From contig CAJTTO010000028.1 in NCBI GenBank assembly GCA_910579275.1, forward strand, positions 1 through 53,165: a DNA stretch of 53,165 nucleotides. The letters run 5' to 3'. The notes beneath the pieces are model-generated. The model made no database searches. It was not told where the DNA came from and worked only from the letters and a program-made list of their open reading frames with translations. The DNA comes from an uncultured Lachnospiraceae bacterium (lineage in GTDB: Bacteria > Bacillota > Clostridia > Lachnospirales > Lachnospiraceae). The position numbers were made by a program, and so were the translations under genes. The stretch's first letter is position 1; every line of letters begins with the position of its first letter. This document shows positions 26,775 to 34,796 of the stretch, in pieces.

Positions 26775-26976
26775 TTAGGACGTGTTTGAAAATTCATTCC
26801 TGACATTTTTAACGTCAGGACATCTGCATAACGACGCCATAGCGTCGTATTCAGCACTTTGCGCGATATTTGCGCCAAATTCAGGTTACATAAGGCATTG
26901 CCCTTTATGCCTTTGCTGCATATGCGTCCTTCATTTGGCACAAATTCCCACAAAGCAATTTTCAAACACGCCCTAA
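26775..26976. repeat. Palindromic repeat family D, full copy
   Basis: 202 bp with 20-bp terminal inverted repeats TTAGGRCGTGTTTGAAAATT. Between them are four small hairpins: CTGACAT/ACGTCAG-type, GACGC/GCGTC, TTGCGC/GCGCCAA-type and GGCAT/ATGCC. No 8-bp flanking duplication is seen. The right end supplies the stop codon of the minus-strand gene that abuts it. Single ends of the same type occur at 41564-41582 and, weaker, at 8487-8507. Confidence 0.8.
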
Positions 26977-27308
26977 TCCATATACTTCCATGTGTACATA
27001 TTGACACTTCTGCACTTAGGACATACAACATTGTACTGGTCGAAAATAAACATTTTTATTTTGTCATCTTCTACGTTGGTTGTCACGATACGGCTCTGAC
27101 CGCATTTGCACAGAAAAAGAATTTTGCGGTTATGGCGCACTGCAAGACTTTCGCCGCGCAGGCTCAATGCTTTCTCAATATACTTTATCTGCTCGTCATT
27201 ATGTACTCCACATTCTTCCAGAGCCCATTTATACTCATCGCGTATGATATGGAGCGCGTCAGATGGTATTGATGCATAGTGCTGTTCTAATTTTTGCTCA
27301 GTGAACAT
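26973..27308 (-). CDS. Small protein with a CKCG...CPKC metal-site pattern
   Basis: 111 residues. The N-terminal 60 are helical and charged. Residues about 65-105 hold C-K-C-G-Q and V-C-P-K-C on separated strands, a four-cysteine zinc-ribbon-like arrangement. I do not recognise a named family. The promoter TTCCAT-17-TATACT lies about 50 bases upstream of the ATG. The final codons WKYMD are followed by a TAG that belongs to the terminal inverted repeat of element D1, so the original C-terminus may have been different. Expression as a single gene is likely. Confidence 0.7.
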   Translation of the reverse strand: MFTEQKLEQHYASIPSDALHIIRDEYKWALEECGVHNDEQIKYIEKALSLRGESLAVRHNRKILFLCKCGQSRIVTTNVEDDKIKMFIFDQYNVVCPKCRSVNMYTWKYMD

Positions 27309-27356
27309 AGTGATTCCTCTTTTCTACCAAAAGTTTTTAAAGTTCCCATAAATGTA

Positions 27357-27385
27357 AGTATAACACATATCAGCGCAATATGGAA
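27357..27385 (-). promoter_or_regulatory. Promoter of the four-cysteine protein gene
   Basis: On the minus strand TTCCAT and TATACT with 17 bp between them, with TGTGT just before the -10 box. Confidence 0.6.
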
Positions 27386-27540
27386 TAAAAAATTAAAATC
27401 ATGTCCCTTTGTTCCCGAAAAACAAATTGAAAGTTTGTATTATGTTGTAATATTGCGACGAATATAACAAATGCATTTACACATTCTTGTACAAATCGCC
27501 TTTTTTTCACAAAATAATATTTTTTTTCGCACAAATAAGT

Positions 27541-27546
27541 TATAAT
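27541..27546 (+). promoter_or_regulatory. -10 box of the second single-Cache receptor gene
   Basis: TATAAT in very AT-rich sequence, about 50 bases before the start; no convincing -35 element. No sigma-28 consensus was seen. Confidence 0.45.
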
Positions 27547-27592
27547 TGTAAAAAGAGGGTAGCAATAGATAAGCGAAAGGAAGGACTAAAGG

Positions 27593-29323
27593 ATGAATAG
27601 TACGTCTAAAAAGAAAAATTTACTTGCAAGCATTATTATCCAATTACTGGCGATGGCGCTTGTGCCCTTGATTGTTTTGGGGGCTGTCTGCATTGTAGTG
27701 GCAGGAAAAAGTCTCAGGGAGGGGCTGCAGGAAGAGGCTCTCATGCAGATGAAAGCGACCTGTGTGGCAGCGAAAGCTGCGTATGATAACATCAATGACG
27801 GAGATTATTATCTGGGTGAAAATGATGCGCTGATGAAAGGTGATTACAATATCACGCAGAACGAAAGCGGAATTGATGCATTGACAGAGGACCTGAATTC
27901 AGATATTACAATGTTTTTTGGGGATATAAGAAGGGCGACTTCCCTGACGGATATCGCAACCGGAAAAAGAATTGTCGGGACGCAGGCGTCTCCGGAAGTT
28001 GCGGGAACCGTGCTCAAGGGTCAGGAATATTCCGCGACCGACTTGATGATTAACGGAAAAAATTATTACGCGTACTATATTCCGCTGAAGAATCCGGACG
28101 GATCGGTCGTGGGAATGGTATTTGCGGGGGAACCGAGTGAGGGCGTCGACCAGTTTATTGCCTCCAAAATCATTCTGGTTACAAGCGCCGTGGTGGTTGT
28201 GCTCCTGATTGCAGTTGTCGTTGTGGTTCTCGTGTCAATCAGTATTGTCAGGGCAGTCAAGCGCGCGCAGGAGGCGATTGACAACCTTGCAAAGGGAAAT
28301 CTTTCCTACAATGTTGACACAGTGATACTGCGGCGCAAGGATGAGATTGGCGATATGGGACGCGGCGTGGAGGAGTGCATTGCCTCCCTTCGCGATATTG
28401 TGTGCGGAATTCAGGAACATTCGCAGGATGTGCTTGCATCGGGGGACAACCTAGAGACTGTCGCGGAACGTTCAAGCCGGAATGCGGCGGAAATCGCACA
28501 CGCGGTTGACGACATTTCTCAGGGGGCAGTGACTCAGGCGGAGGAAATCGAGGATGCAAACACTAGGATTAACGATATGGGGCAGATTATCGAGGGTATT
28601 GTGGAGAGCATTTCCAACTTAAACGAGATATCTGCCGGCATGCAGGATAACGGCAGACAGGCGACCCAGATAATCGGTGAGCTGAGCAAGAGCAACGACA
28701 GAACGGTAGATGCCGTGCAGTCGGTAGCCAAGACGGTTGAGGCGACGGACGACTCCGTGAAGAAGATTTCGGAAGCAGTCGAGCTGATAACAAGCGTTGC
28801 GGAGCAGACCAATCTGCTGTCGCTCAACGCATCCATAGAGGCGGCAAGAGCAGGCGAGGCGGGAAAAGGCTTTGCGGTTGTCGCGTCGGAGATTCAGAAA
28901 CTTTCGGAAGAATCCAATAGTTCCGCGCAGCGCATTACAACGATTATCATGGGGCTGGCGGAAGACTCCAAGAACTCAATGGAGATGATGACCGAGGTGA
29001 AGAAAATCCTGCAGGAGCAGCAGGAAAAGCTCGACATCACAAAGCAGCAGTTTGAGCAGGTGACGAGCGGAATCCTCATCTCTCGGGAAAATACGGTGTC
29101 TGTCAACAATCAGGCAAAGGAATGCGACAGTTCAAGGGAGCGCGTTGTCGGCATTATCCAGAATTTGTCAGCGATTTCACAGGAAAATGCCGCTTCTTCG
29201 CAGGAGACCACTTCCACGATGCAGGAGCTTAACGAAACCATGAAACAGCTGGCGGAGTCGGCAAAGGATCTGAAACAGCTGGCGGCATCCTTGAATGAGT
29301 CAACACACTTTTTCAATTTATAG
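27593..29323 (+). CDS. Methyl-accepting chemotaxis protein with single Cache sensor
   Basis: 576 residues with the same plan as the receptor at 22 kb: membrane helix (about 12-35), sCache_3-type domain (about 38-185) with MFFGDIRRATSL, RIVGTQASPEV and YYAYYIPLKNPDGSVVGMVF (seen in part), second helix (about 190-215), HAMP with DEIGDMGRGV, and signalling tip QTNLLSLNASIEAARAG. The start follows GAAAGGAAGGA. Its TAG stop is the last base triplet of an 8-bp duplication created by the 30-bp B element that follows directly, so the insertion left the protein intact. Confidence 0.95.
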   Translation: MNSTSKKKNLLASIIIQLLAMALVPLIVLGAVCIVVAGKSLREGLQEEALMQMKATCVAAKAAYDNINDGDYYLGENDALMKGDYNITQNESGIDALTEDLNSDITMFFGDIRRATSLTDIATGKRIVGTQASPEVAGTVLKGQEYSATDLMINGKNYYAYYIPLKNPDGSVVGMVFAGEPSEGVDQFIASKIILVTSAVVVVLLIAVVVVVLVSISIVRAVKRAQEAIDNLAKGNLSYNVDTVILRRKDEIGDMGRGVEECIASLRDIVCGIQEHSQDVLASGDNLETVAERSSRNAAEIAHAVDDISQGAVTQAEEIEDANTRINDMGQIIEGIVESISNLNEISAGMQDNGRQATQIIGELSKSNDRTVDAVQSVAKTVEATDDSVKKISEAVELITSVAEQTNLLSLNASIEAARAGEAGKGFAVVASEIQKLSEESNSSAQRITTIIMGLAEDSKNSMEMMTEVKKILQEQQEKLDITKQQFEQVTSGILISRENTVSVNNQAKECDSSRERVVGIIQNLSAISQENAASSQETTSTMQELNETMKQLAESAKDLKQLAASLNESTHFFNL

Positions 29324-29353
29324 GTAACAGGAAGCCGAAGGCTGAACTGTTAC
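29324..29353 (+). repeat. Minimal 30-bp family B element with perfect duplication
   Basis: A near-perfect hairpin, GTAACAGGAAGCC then GAAGGCTGAACTGTTAC, equal to the right-hand sub-hairpin of full B elements. ATTTATAG flanks it on both sides (29316-29323 and 29354-29361), a perfect 8-bp target-site duplication whose left copy contains the stop codon of the chemoreceptor. It is either a mini-element or a full one that later lost its centre. Confidence 0.9.
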
Positions 29354-29488
29354 ATTTATAGTGTCATCACGCAGGAAAAATTTTTTTTCTTAAAGAATTG
29401 GGAAAATGTGCCGATATAACTGATATAGTAGTCTATTTGTAAAAGTAAAGGGATTTTACGATTTTTAGTCACACGGAGGTGGCATGTC

Positions 29489-29998
29489 ATGAATAGAAGA
29501 CGAGAACTTACCCTGCAGAGGGTATCGCGCATAGGCGGTCTTTCTGCCGTGGAGAGCATTCCGCAGAACACCAGATTTAAGAAAAGTACATCAGGTGCAT
29601 TTACCACACTTACCATAGAGGCAGCGCTGGGCGCCTATATGACAAAAGGTGAAGATATGTACCGCCGTGAGGATGCCTATATCCCAAGCTATGGGGATCC
29701 GAAGAAAAATGAGCAGGAGCTGATTTCGAGACAGATGGATGCGTATGTGTCATCCGCTGAGGAAAGCCGGCTTGTCAATGCAAAATCACAGCTGGAAGCC
29801 AAACACGCAGCAGAGCAGATGAACATCAAAAAGTTTGAGGAGGCGCTTGCAAAAGATCCAAGCGCACAGTATCAGCTAAGCCGGTATAAGAAGAAAAATA
29901 ACAAATCGGACTATGACGCGCTCGATGCAAACCGCTGTTCAGGTTTTTTGCTGTATTCCTATAACAAAAGAGGCACACATAGTGTTTTGGGAGAATAA
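29489..29998 (+). CDS. Hypothetical protein, coiled-coil-rich
   Basis: 169 residues, not recognised. It starts after ACGGAGGTGG. The N-terminal 50 residues are basic (MNRRRELTLQRVSRIGG) with a short hydrophobic stretch FTTLTIEAALGAYM. The middle (about 70-125) is charged and Ala/Glu/Lys/Gln-rich with likely helical character. No cysteine pair, signal peptide or catalytic motif is visible. The gene has its own terminator and an AT-rich upstream region. Normal codon use and a good ribosome binding site argue that it is real. Confidence 0.7.
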   Translation: MNRRRELTLQRVSRIGGLSAVESIPQNTRFKKSTSGAFTTLTIEAALGAYMTKGEDMYRREDAYIPSYGDPKKNEQELISRQMDAYVSSAEESRLVNAKSQLEAKHAAEQMNIKKFEEALAKDPSAQYQLSRYKKKNNKSDYDALDANRCSGFLLYSYNKRGTHSVLGE

Positions 29999-30018
29999 GC
30001 AGTATCAACATATCGAAT

Positions 30019-30054
30019 ACAAAAACAGAGTAATGGATTTTACTCTGTTTTTGT
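30019..30054. terminator. Convergent bidirectional terminator
   Basis: ACAAAAACAGAGTA pairs with TACTCTGTTTTTGT across an 8-base loop; T-rich on both strands. It separates the hypothetical gene from the minus-strand symporter gene. Confidence 0.93.
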
Positions 30055-30067
30055 GTTTTTGCATATC

Positions 30068-31606
30068 TTATTTTATTTTTTGTTCCTGTTCTGCCTGAAT
30101 ATCCTCAAATGCCGAGAGCATTGGCTTTTCCTTGGAACCTTTGAAAATACGGGCAGTGTAGTTGTTTGTTATCTTAATCACCGTGCCGGAGAGCGTCAGG
30201 ACGCCAATCAGGTTGGGAATTGCCATCAGGCCGTTAAAGGTATCGGAGATATCCCATGCAAGGTCAAGATTCATCGTGGCACCGAATACGATAAATACCA
30301 CAAAAACCACTTTGTAGATGATGGTTGCCTTGGTGCCGAACAAAAATTCCCAGGCTTTCGTTCCGTAATAGCTCCATCCGAGCACGGTTGAAAAAGCAAA
30401 GAGCAGGATAGCAATGGCGATAAACGCGCCGCCGATATTGACACCACCGAAGTTAAACACGGTTCCGAACGCCTCGCTGACGAGCGCCGTCTGCTCGTTT
30501 GCCGAGAGCATTTCACCTGTCTGCAAGTCAATCAGACCGGTGGAAAGGATGGAGAATGCGGTCAGGGTACAGACTACGATAGTATCCGCAAACACCTCAA
30601 AGATACCCCACATACCCTGTTTTACAGGCTCCACCACATTGGAGGCGGAATGTACCATCACGGAAGACCCCAGACCGGCTTCGTTGGAGAACACGCCGCG
30701 TTTAAATCCCCACGTGACCGCGTTCTTGACAGCAAGTCCGACTGCTGCGCCGCCGATTGCCCGAAGACCAAACGCAAAAGAAAAAATTGCGCCGAACACT
30801 TCCCCCACTTTTCCGATATTCACAAAGAAAACGATAAGCGCGCCCAGTATGTACGCACAAGCCATAAACGGGACAAATTTTTCCGTAACCTGTGCAATCC
30901 GCTTGATGCCGCCGACAATGACAAGTCCGGCAAGAACCATAAGCAGGAACCCGACAATCAGAGCGTACAGATTGATTTCCGTGGAGCCGAGCATGATGCC
31001 GCGGTCAAGGGATTCGATGTGAAATACGGAAGTAATATTCCCTGCAATGGTGTTGACCTGACTCATGTTTCCGATGCCGAACGAGGCAAGGACACAGAAG
31101 ACCGAGAACAGTACGGCAAGCACCTTTCCGAGCCCTTCACAGCCTTTTTTGGAACCAAGGCCGTCCCGCAGATAGTACATGGCGCCGCCGCACCACTCGT
31201 CATGGCTGTTTTTGCGGCGGTAATAGATACCGAGCACGTTTTCGGAGTAATTCGTCATCATTCCGAAAAATGCGGACAGCCACATCCAGAAGATGGCGCC
31301 GGGACCTCCCGCTGCAATCGCCGCTGCAACACCGGCAATATTTCCGACACCAATCGTTGCCGCAAGCGCGGTACAAAGCGCCTGAAACTGTGAAATAGAC
31401 GCCTTTTCCTTGGAGTTGGTAACACCGCTTCCCTTCTGAAAAACACCGCCGATTGTCTTGGAACCTACATGGCCGGCATGAGAAATCTGGAAAAATTTTG
31501 TGCGGATGGTCATATAAATACCGGTGCCGATAATCAATATCAGCATAGGAATGCCCCATACCACGCCGTTTATGGCGCTATTCACTTTAGCAATCATATC
31601 AAGCAT
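30068..31606 (-). CDS. Alanine/glycine:cation symporter (AGCS family)
   Basis: 512 residues with about eleven membrane helices. Characteristic AGCS segments: IPMLILIIGTGIYMTIRTKF at the start, ALCTALAATIGVGNIAGVA (seen in two parts) and WGFKRGVFSNEAGLGSS, the family signature. It imports alanine or glycine with sodium or protons across the cytoplasmic membrane. The start follows GAGGAGGG. The promoter and a terminator-like hairpin lie upstream, so expression is probably attenuated. A glycine riboswitch, common before such genes, was looked for and not found. Confidence 0.95.
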   Translation of the reverse strand: MLDMIAKVNSAINGVVWGIPMLILIIGTGIYMTIRTKFFQISHAGHVGSKTIGGVFQKGSGVTNSKEKASISQFQALCTALAATIGVGNIAGVAAAIAAGGPGAIFWMWLSAFFGMMTNYSENVLGIYYRRKNSHDEWCGGAMYYLRDGLGSKKGCEGLGKVLAVLFSVFCVLASFGIGNMSQVNTIAGNITSVFHIESLDRGIMLGSTEINLYALIVGFLLMVLAGLVIVGGIKRIAQVTEKFVPFMACAYILGALIVFFVNIGKVGEVFGAIFSFAFGLRAIGGAAVGLAVKNAVTWGFKRGVFSNEAGLGSSVMVHSASNVVEPVKQGMWGIFEVFADTIVVCTLTAFSILSTGLIDLQTGEMLSANEQTALVSEAFGTVFNFGGVNIGGAFIAIAILLFAFSTVLGWSYYGTKAWEFLFGTKATIIYKVVFVVFIVFGATMNLDLAWDISDTFNGLMAIPNLIGVLTLSGTVIKITNNYTARIFKGSKEKPMLSAFEDIQAEQEQKIK

Positions 31607-31643
31607 AGAAAACCCTCCTCATATTTAATATCTGCATAAATAA

Positions 31644-31696
31644 AAAAGAACATTCCGTCCGGACAGCTCATTCTGTCATATATGGAATATTCTTTT
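31644..31696 (-). promoter_or_regulatory. Terminator-like hairpin in the symporter leader (possible attenuator)
   Basis: On the minus strand AAAAGAATATTCC pairs with GGAATGTTCTTTT (13 bp with one G-U), enclosing a smaller GACAG/CTGTC hairpin, and is followed by a T6 tract. It begins about 10 bases after the predicted transcription start and lies before the ribosome binding site, so a full intrinsic terminator sits in the leader. Confidence 0.7.
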
Positions 31697-31706
31697 TATA
31701 CATATA

Positions 31707-31735
31707 TTTATACACGAAATACCAAAATAATGCAA
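31707..31735 (-). promoter_or_regulatory. Promoter of the AGCS symporter gene
   Basis: On the minus strand TTGCAT and TATAAA with a 17-bp spacer, placed so that transcription begins just before the leader hairpin. Confidence 0.75.
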
Positions 31736-31763
31736 GGGAAAAATAATTTACATGGATTTTACA

Positions 31764-31918
31764 GTAACAGTTCAGTCCAGGACTTTGCATTTACTGCAAA
31801 GTCCGTGAAATAACATATAGGTAGAGATGCATCAAGCCACGGTACGTGGCTTTGACACCACGAAGTGGTTATGCATGGCTTGATGCCTGTAACAGGAAGC
31901 CGAAGGCTGAACTGTTAC
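31764..31918 (+). repeat. MITE family B, copy 2
   Basis: 155 bp with GTAACAGTTCAG and CTGAACTGTTAC ends and the nested GGACTTTGCA/TGCAAAGTCC and GATGCATCAAGCC/GGCTTGATGC stems. The flanks ATTTTACA and TTTTGCAC agree only with a one-base shift, so the duplication is decayed or uncertain. Confidence 0.9.
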
Positions 31919-32217
31919 TTTTGCACCGATTGTCTGCGGATAAATTGAAATAATATGCTTAAAAAGGGAGGATGCCAAGTAATCGTATGACTACTTGGCA
32001 TTTATTATGAAAAAGTTATTATAAGTAAAACTGATACTTGCTGTTTAAAAGGTGTTGTTTTGTATCACCTTATGTTTATAGTATAGAGTGCTTAAATGTC
32101 TAAACCGTGATGATTTATTGAATAATTTTTCAAAGAATTATGAACGATTTATGAACGCGGCGCCATAAAAAGTCAGTTGCATATTGTACTGAAAAAACGA
32201 CAAATTATGCCAAACAG
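31919..32217. other. Intergenic region before the LytTR regulator
   Basis: It holds a 10-bp hairpin ATGCCAAGTA/TACTTGGCAT (31972-32001) followed by TTATT, then AT-rich DNA with the LytTR-type direct repeats described separately. No gene with a ribosome binding site was found. Confidence 0.5.
32138..32157 (+). promoter_or_regulatory. Tandem TTATGAACG repeats, candidate LytTR operator
   Basis: Two identical 9-bp copies, 11 bp apart start to start (one helical turn), 61 bp upstream of the -35 box. The reverse strand reads CGTTCATAA twice. LytTR domains bind paired direct repeats of about 9 bp, so autoregulation is plausible. Confidence 0.5.
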
Positions 32218-32245
32218 TTGTATTTTATGTAAAATAAAATATAAT
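32218..32245 (+). promoter_or_regulatory. Promoter of the LytTR regulator operon
   Basis: TTGTAT and TATAAT with a 16-bp spacer, giving a leader of about 30 bases. Confidence 0.75.
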
Positions 32246-32281
32246 TTATATGAAAAACAAATAGCGAGAAGAGGTGGGAAT

Positions 32282-33013
32282 GTGTATGAGATAGCGATTT
32301 GCGATGATGATCAGGCGGAGATGGATAAAGTGGAACGGATGCTGCATTCCTATCGCAGACAGTCCGCAGCGGGCGGATTTTTGATAAGGCAGTTTGCGGG
32401 CGCGGAAAAGCTGCTGTTTGCGGTGCAGCAGGAGGCGTATCAGCCTGACTTAATCTTTATGGATATTTATATGCCGGGAGAGACGGGGATAGATGTGGCC
32501 AAGAAACTGCGAAAAATGGGAAATACCAGCCGGATTGCATTTCTGACCCTCTCCAAGGAGCACGCGTTGGATGCGTTTAACGTGGATGCTGTTTCCTATC
32601 TGGTCAAGCCGTTTTCCATGGAAAAACTGTTTCGTGTCCTTGACAAGGTGTTAAAGGAGCTGGAGAACGAACAGTCGCGCTATATTCTGGTGCAGGCAGA
32701 TGACCATGTCCAGAAAATTGCATTGTGCGATGTAATTTATTGTGAGGCGCAGCGGAAGAAGCAATGCATTTACTTGAAGGGAGGCGACAGTGTGCATGTC
32801 CGCATGACGATGACAAGGCTCTGTGAGATGGTTGCCGACCATAAAGAATTCATGCGTCTAGGTGCATCCTACATTGTAAATTTGGAACATATAGAGCGTC
32901 TGAGTGCACAGATGCTGCAGCTCGACAATGGAGAAATGTTGTATTTGCCAAGGGGTTCTTATAAGAATTTGCGGGAAAAATATTTTGACTATTACTTTGG
33001 CGGTGATGAATGA
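32282..33013 (+). CDS. LytTR-family response regulator
   Basis: 243 residues from a GTG start after AGAGGTGGG; upstream in-frame ATGs lie in the promoter region. The receiver domain (about 1-120) has the acidic pair DDD near residue 8, the phosphoacceptor Asp in LIFMDIYMPGETG, and Lys in YLVKPFSM. The LytTR DNA-binding domain (about 135-240) has IYCEAQRKKQCIYL and the YIVNLEHI motif with the NLE core of the family. Such regulators control virulence, bacteriocin or cell-wall functions. Its partner gene follows 49 bases later, but is a degenerate kinase. Confidence 0.95.
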   Translation: MYEIAICDDDQAEMDKVERMLHSYRRQSAAGGFLIRQFAGAEKLLFAVQQEAYQPDLIFMDIYMPGETGIDVAKKLRKMGNTSRIAFLTLSKEHALDAFNVDAVSYLVKPFSMEKLFRVLDKVLKELENEQSRYILVQADDHVQKIALCDVIYCEAQRKKQCIYLKGGDSVHVRMTMTRLCEMVADHKEFMRLGASYIVNLEHIERLSAQMLQLDNGEMLYLPRGSYKNLREKYFDYYFGGDE

Positions 33014-33062
33014 TGGAAACGGTTGATTTCTTTGTGCGGCGTGCAGGGGAGGAGGTGGAGTT

Positions 33063-34253
33063 ATGCTGGGCGGTTCTTTCTGGATTGCACTGCTTAGAAA
33101 CGCGATGGGGGCGGCATTGATACTGGGAATATTTCTGCTGCTTGACAGACCGCGTTTTCCGATGAAAAAAATGTTGGGTTATTATGGCGTGTTCGGGGCG
33201 GCTGCCGTCGGGGCTTACAGTGTTTGGTACATGGTCGATGTTGAGATGTTTATACGCCTTTCGGGACTAGTGACAATTCCGGTGCTGGGAATTTTCTGTT
33301 TTGTGCTCAGCGCCGATTTGTTTTATTTGTCTGTCTATAAATTAACGCTTGGTTTTTATATGCTTTCCGTCACGGTATTCCTTGGGGTGGATATCTCCCG
33401 TCTGTGGTTTCATGGCAATATGTGGATTGACATTGCACTGCGCGTTGTCATAGAGATGGGAATTATGTTCATCGTCGCCGGGAAGATACGTCCGCGCTTT
33501 CATCAGGGGCGTACATATCTTGCGGAGGTTATGGACTTTCCCAGTGCTGTGACGCTGATAATCATTGTTCTGATTGCAGCTACGATAGCGTACTGGCCGG
33601 ATCATCATACCCTGTCGGTGAGCCGTGTGATTCGCATTTTGATTCTGCTGGTAATGGCAGGCATTATCCAGTGGATGACTTTCCGTATGTACCTTTATCG
33701 GGGAAGGGAATTTTACTGGCGCTTTGAGAAGGAGCTTCTGGAGATGAACGAACTGCTGCTGCGACGCCAGCTTGGAATGTTTAAGGCAGCCGGAAAGGAG
33801 AAAGGCAATGAAGAGCGCATTTGCACCAACGCGGCAGTGAACGGCATTTGCGCAGCATATGAGACATATGCAAAAGAGGAAAACATACAAGTGGATATTT
33901 GTGCAGACATCGCTGAAAATATTGCTGTGCGCGAGATTGATATGGCAGCGATACTTGTCAGTATCTTCGAAAAAGCCATTTGGGATTGTAAAATGTCCGG
34001 TGAGGATGATATGCGGATTCGCCTGATTATTGCGCAGAACAGAGGGAAAGTGGCGATTCGTTGTGAAAATACATGTGGGCAGCAGCAAATGCGGAAGGCT
34101 TATTTCGGGGACTGGGATGCGAAAGCAGAGAGTGTACGCAAGGTCGTCGATTATTACAATGGAGAGATGGAGCGCGTGACGGAAAAGAGTGTGGCAATAT
34201 CCAAGATTCTGCTGGATATCTCAATGCGTCAGGACGACCGTATGAACGTCTGA
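33063..34253 (+). CDS. GHKL-type sensor protein lacking kinase motifs
   Basis: 396 residues. Six predicted membrane helices in the first about 210 residues resemble AgrC-like sensors. The following region (LLEMNELLLRRQLGMFKAAG) is where the dimerisation helix and phosphoacceptor His (RHDxxxH) should stand, but no such His is present and the helix runs directly into NGICAAYETYAKEENI. The ATP-domain N-box reads LVSIFEKAIWDC instead of NLLDNAIEA, lacking the key Asn, and no GLGL box follows. I conclude a sensor without phosphotransfer activity, possibly a regulator by binding alone. The start follows GGGGAGGAGG. Confidence 0.75.
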   Translation: MLGGSFWIALLRNAMGAALILGIFLLLDRPRFPMKKMLGYYGVFGAAAVGAYSVWYMVDVEMFIRLSGLVTIPVLGIFCFVLSADLFYLSVYKLTLGFYMLSVTVFLGVDISRLWFHGNMWIDIALRVVIEMGIMFIVAGKIRPRFHQGRTYLAEVMDFPSAVTLIIIVLIAATIAYWPDHHTLSVSRVIRILILLVMAGIIQWMTFRMYLYRGREFYWRFEKELLEMNELLLRRQLGMFKAAGKEKGNEERICTNAAVNGICAAYETYAKEENIQVDICADIAENIAVREIDMAAILVSIFEKAIWDCKMSGEDDMRIRLIIAQNRGKVAIRCENTCGQQQMRKAYFGDWDAKAESVRKVVDYYNGEMERVTEKSVAISKILLDISMRQDDRMNV

Positions 34254-34618
34254 TTGTATTTGGGATTTCTGACAGAAAGCTGTGCAGACACGTTCTGTAC
34301 CGTCAGGACGACAAAGCGTGCCACGGATGTTGGCAATGCTGTGAAAATGTAATATCATGAAATATGCATATAAGAAATGCATGGGATTGCGTTGTCCCCC
34401 CAATGCTTTCCTGTGTTATCAAAAAATGCAATTGTGTGTAAATATTTTTAAAAGGAGCTGCAGCACGGAACGAATCGTGCGCAGCTCTTTTTCCTATTCA
34501 TCTTGACCGTTGACGCTATTCATTCCCTGATCTTCGGGCGTTTGTCGGTGGTAAATTGACGACGGTTTTTGGTATCGGGATAAAAAGCTAAGCCGACAAT
34601 ACTTTTCTGAGAAACTCC
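34254..34618. other. Intergenic region with terminator and possible gene remnant
   Basis: After the operon come about 200 AT-rich bases and a terminator. Between the terminator and repeat E1 the minus strand reads an open frame of about 31 codons (VGLAFYPDTKNRRQ, then FTTDKRPKIRE) that ends at a TGA and is cut off by the E1 end. It has no start signal and no family I can name; it may be a gene remnant. Confidence 0.35.
34451..34492 (+). terminator. Terminator after the LytTR operon
   Basis: GAGCTGC and GCACG pair with CGTGC and GCAGCTC around an 8-base loop, followed by T5. It is preceded by AAAAG, so it may work in both directions. Confidence 0.9.
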
Positions 34619-34796
34619 TTAGGAACTGTAGAAAAATAACTGACGTATCTTGACTTGGATATTTCTCCGATTATGCATGCCAAAAAGCCTCGCCGCAGCC
34701 CGCTACGCCTACGTTTTTTGACAATTGCTTTAGCAATTTCACCTCGAAGAAATATCCTACGCAATCTGCATCACTTATTTTCCTACAATTCCTTAA
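34619..34796. repeat. Inverted-repeat element family E, full copy
   Basis: 178 bp whose two ends are imperfect inverted repeats of about 50 bp (TTAGGAACTGTAG...GGATATTTCTCCG against TAAGGAATTGTAGG...GGATATTTCTTCG). The centre holds an AATTGCTTTAGCAATT hairpin. The inverted match continues outside the element over CTGAGAAACT. The right end supplies the TAA stop of the cyclophilin gene. A half copy lies at 42233-42276. Confidence 0.8.

Noticed and set aside
31607..31740. Glycine riboswitch before the AGCS symporter
   Set aside because: The leader is too short and lacks the conserved glycine-aptamer blocks; only a terminator hairpin is present.
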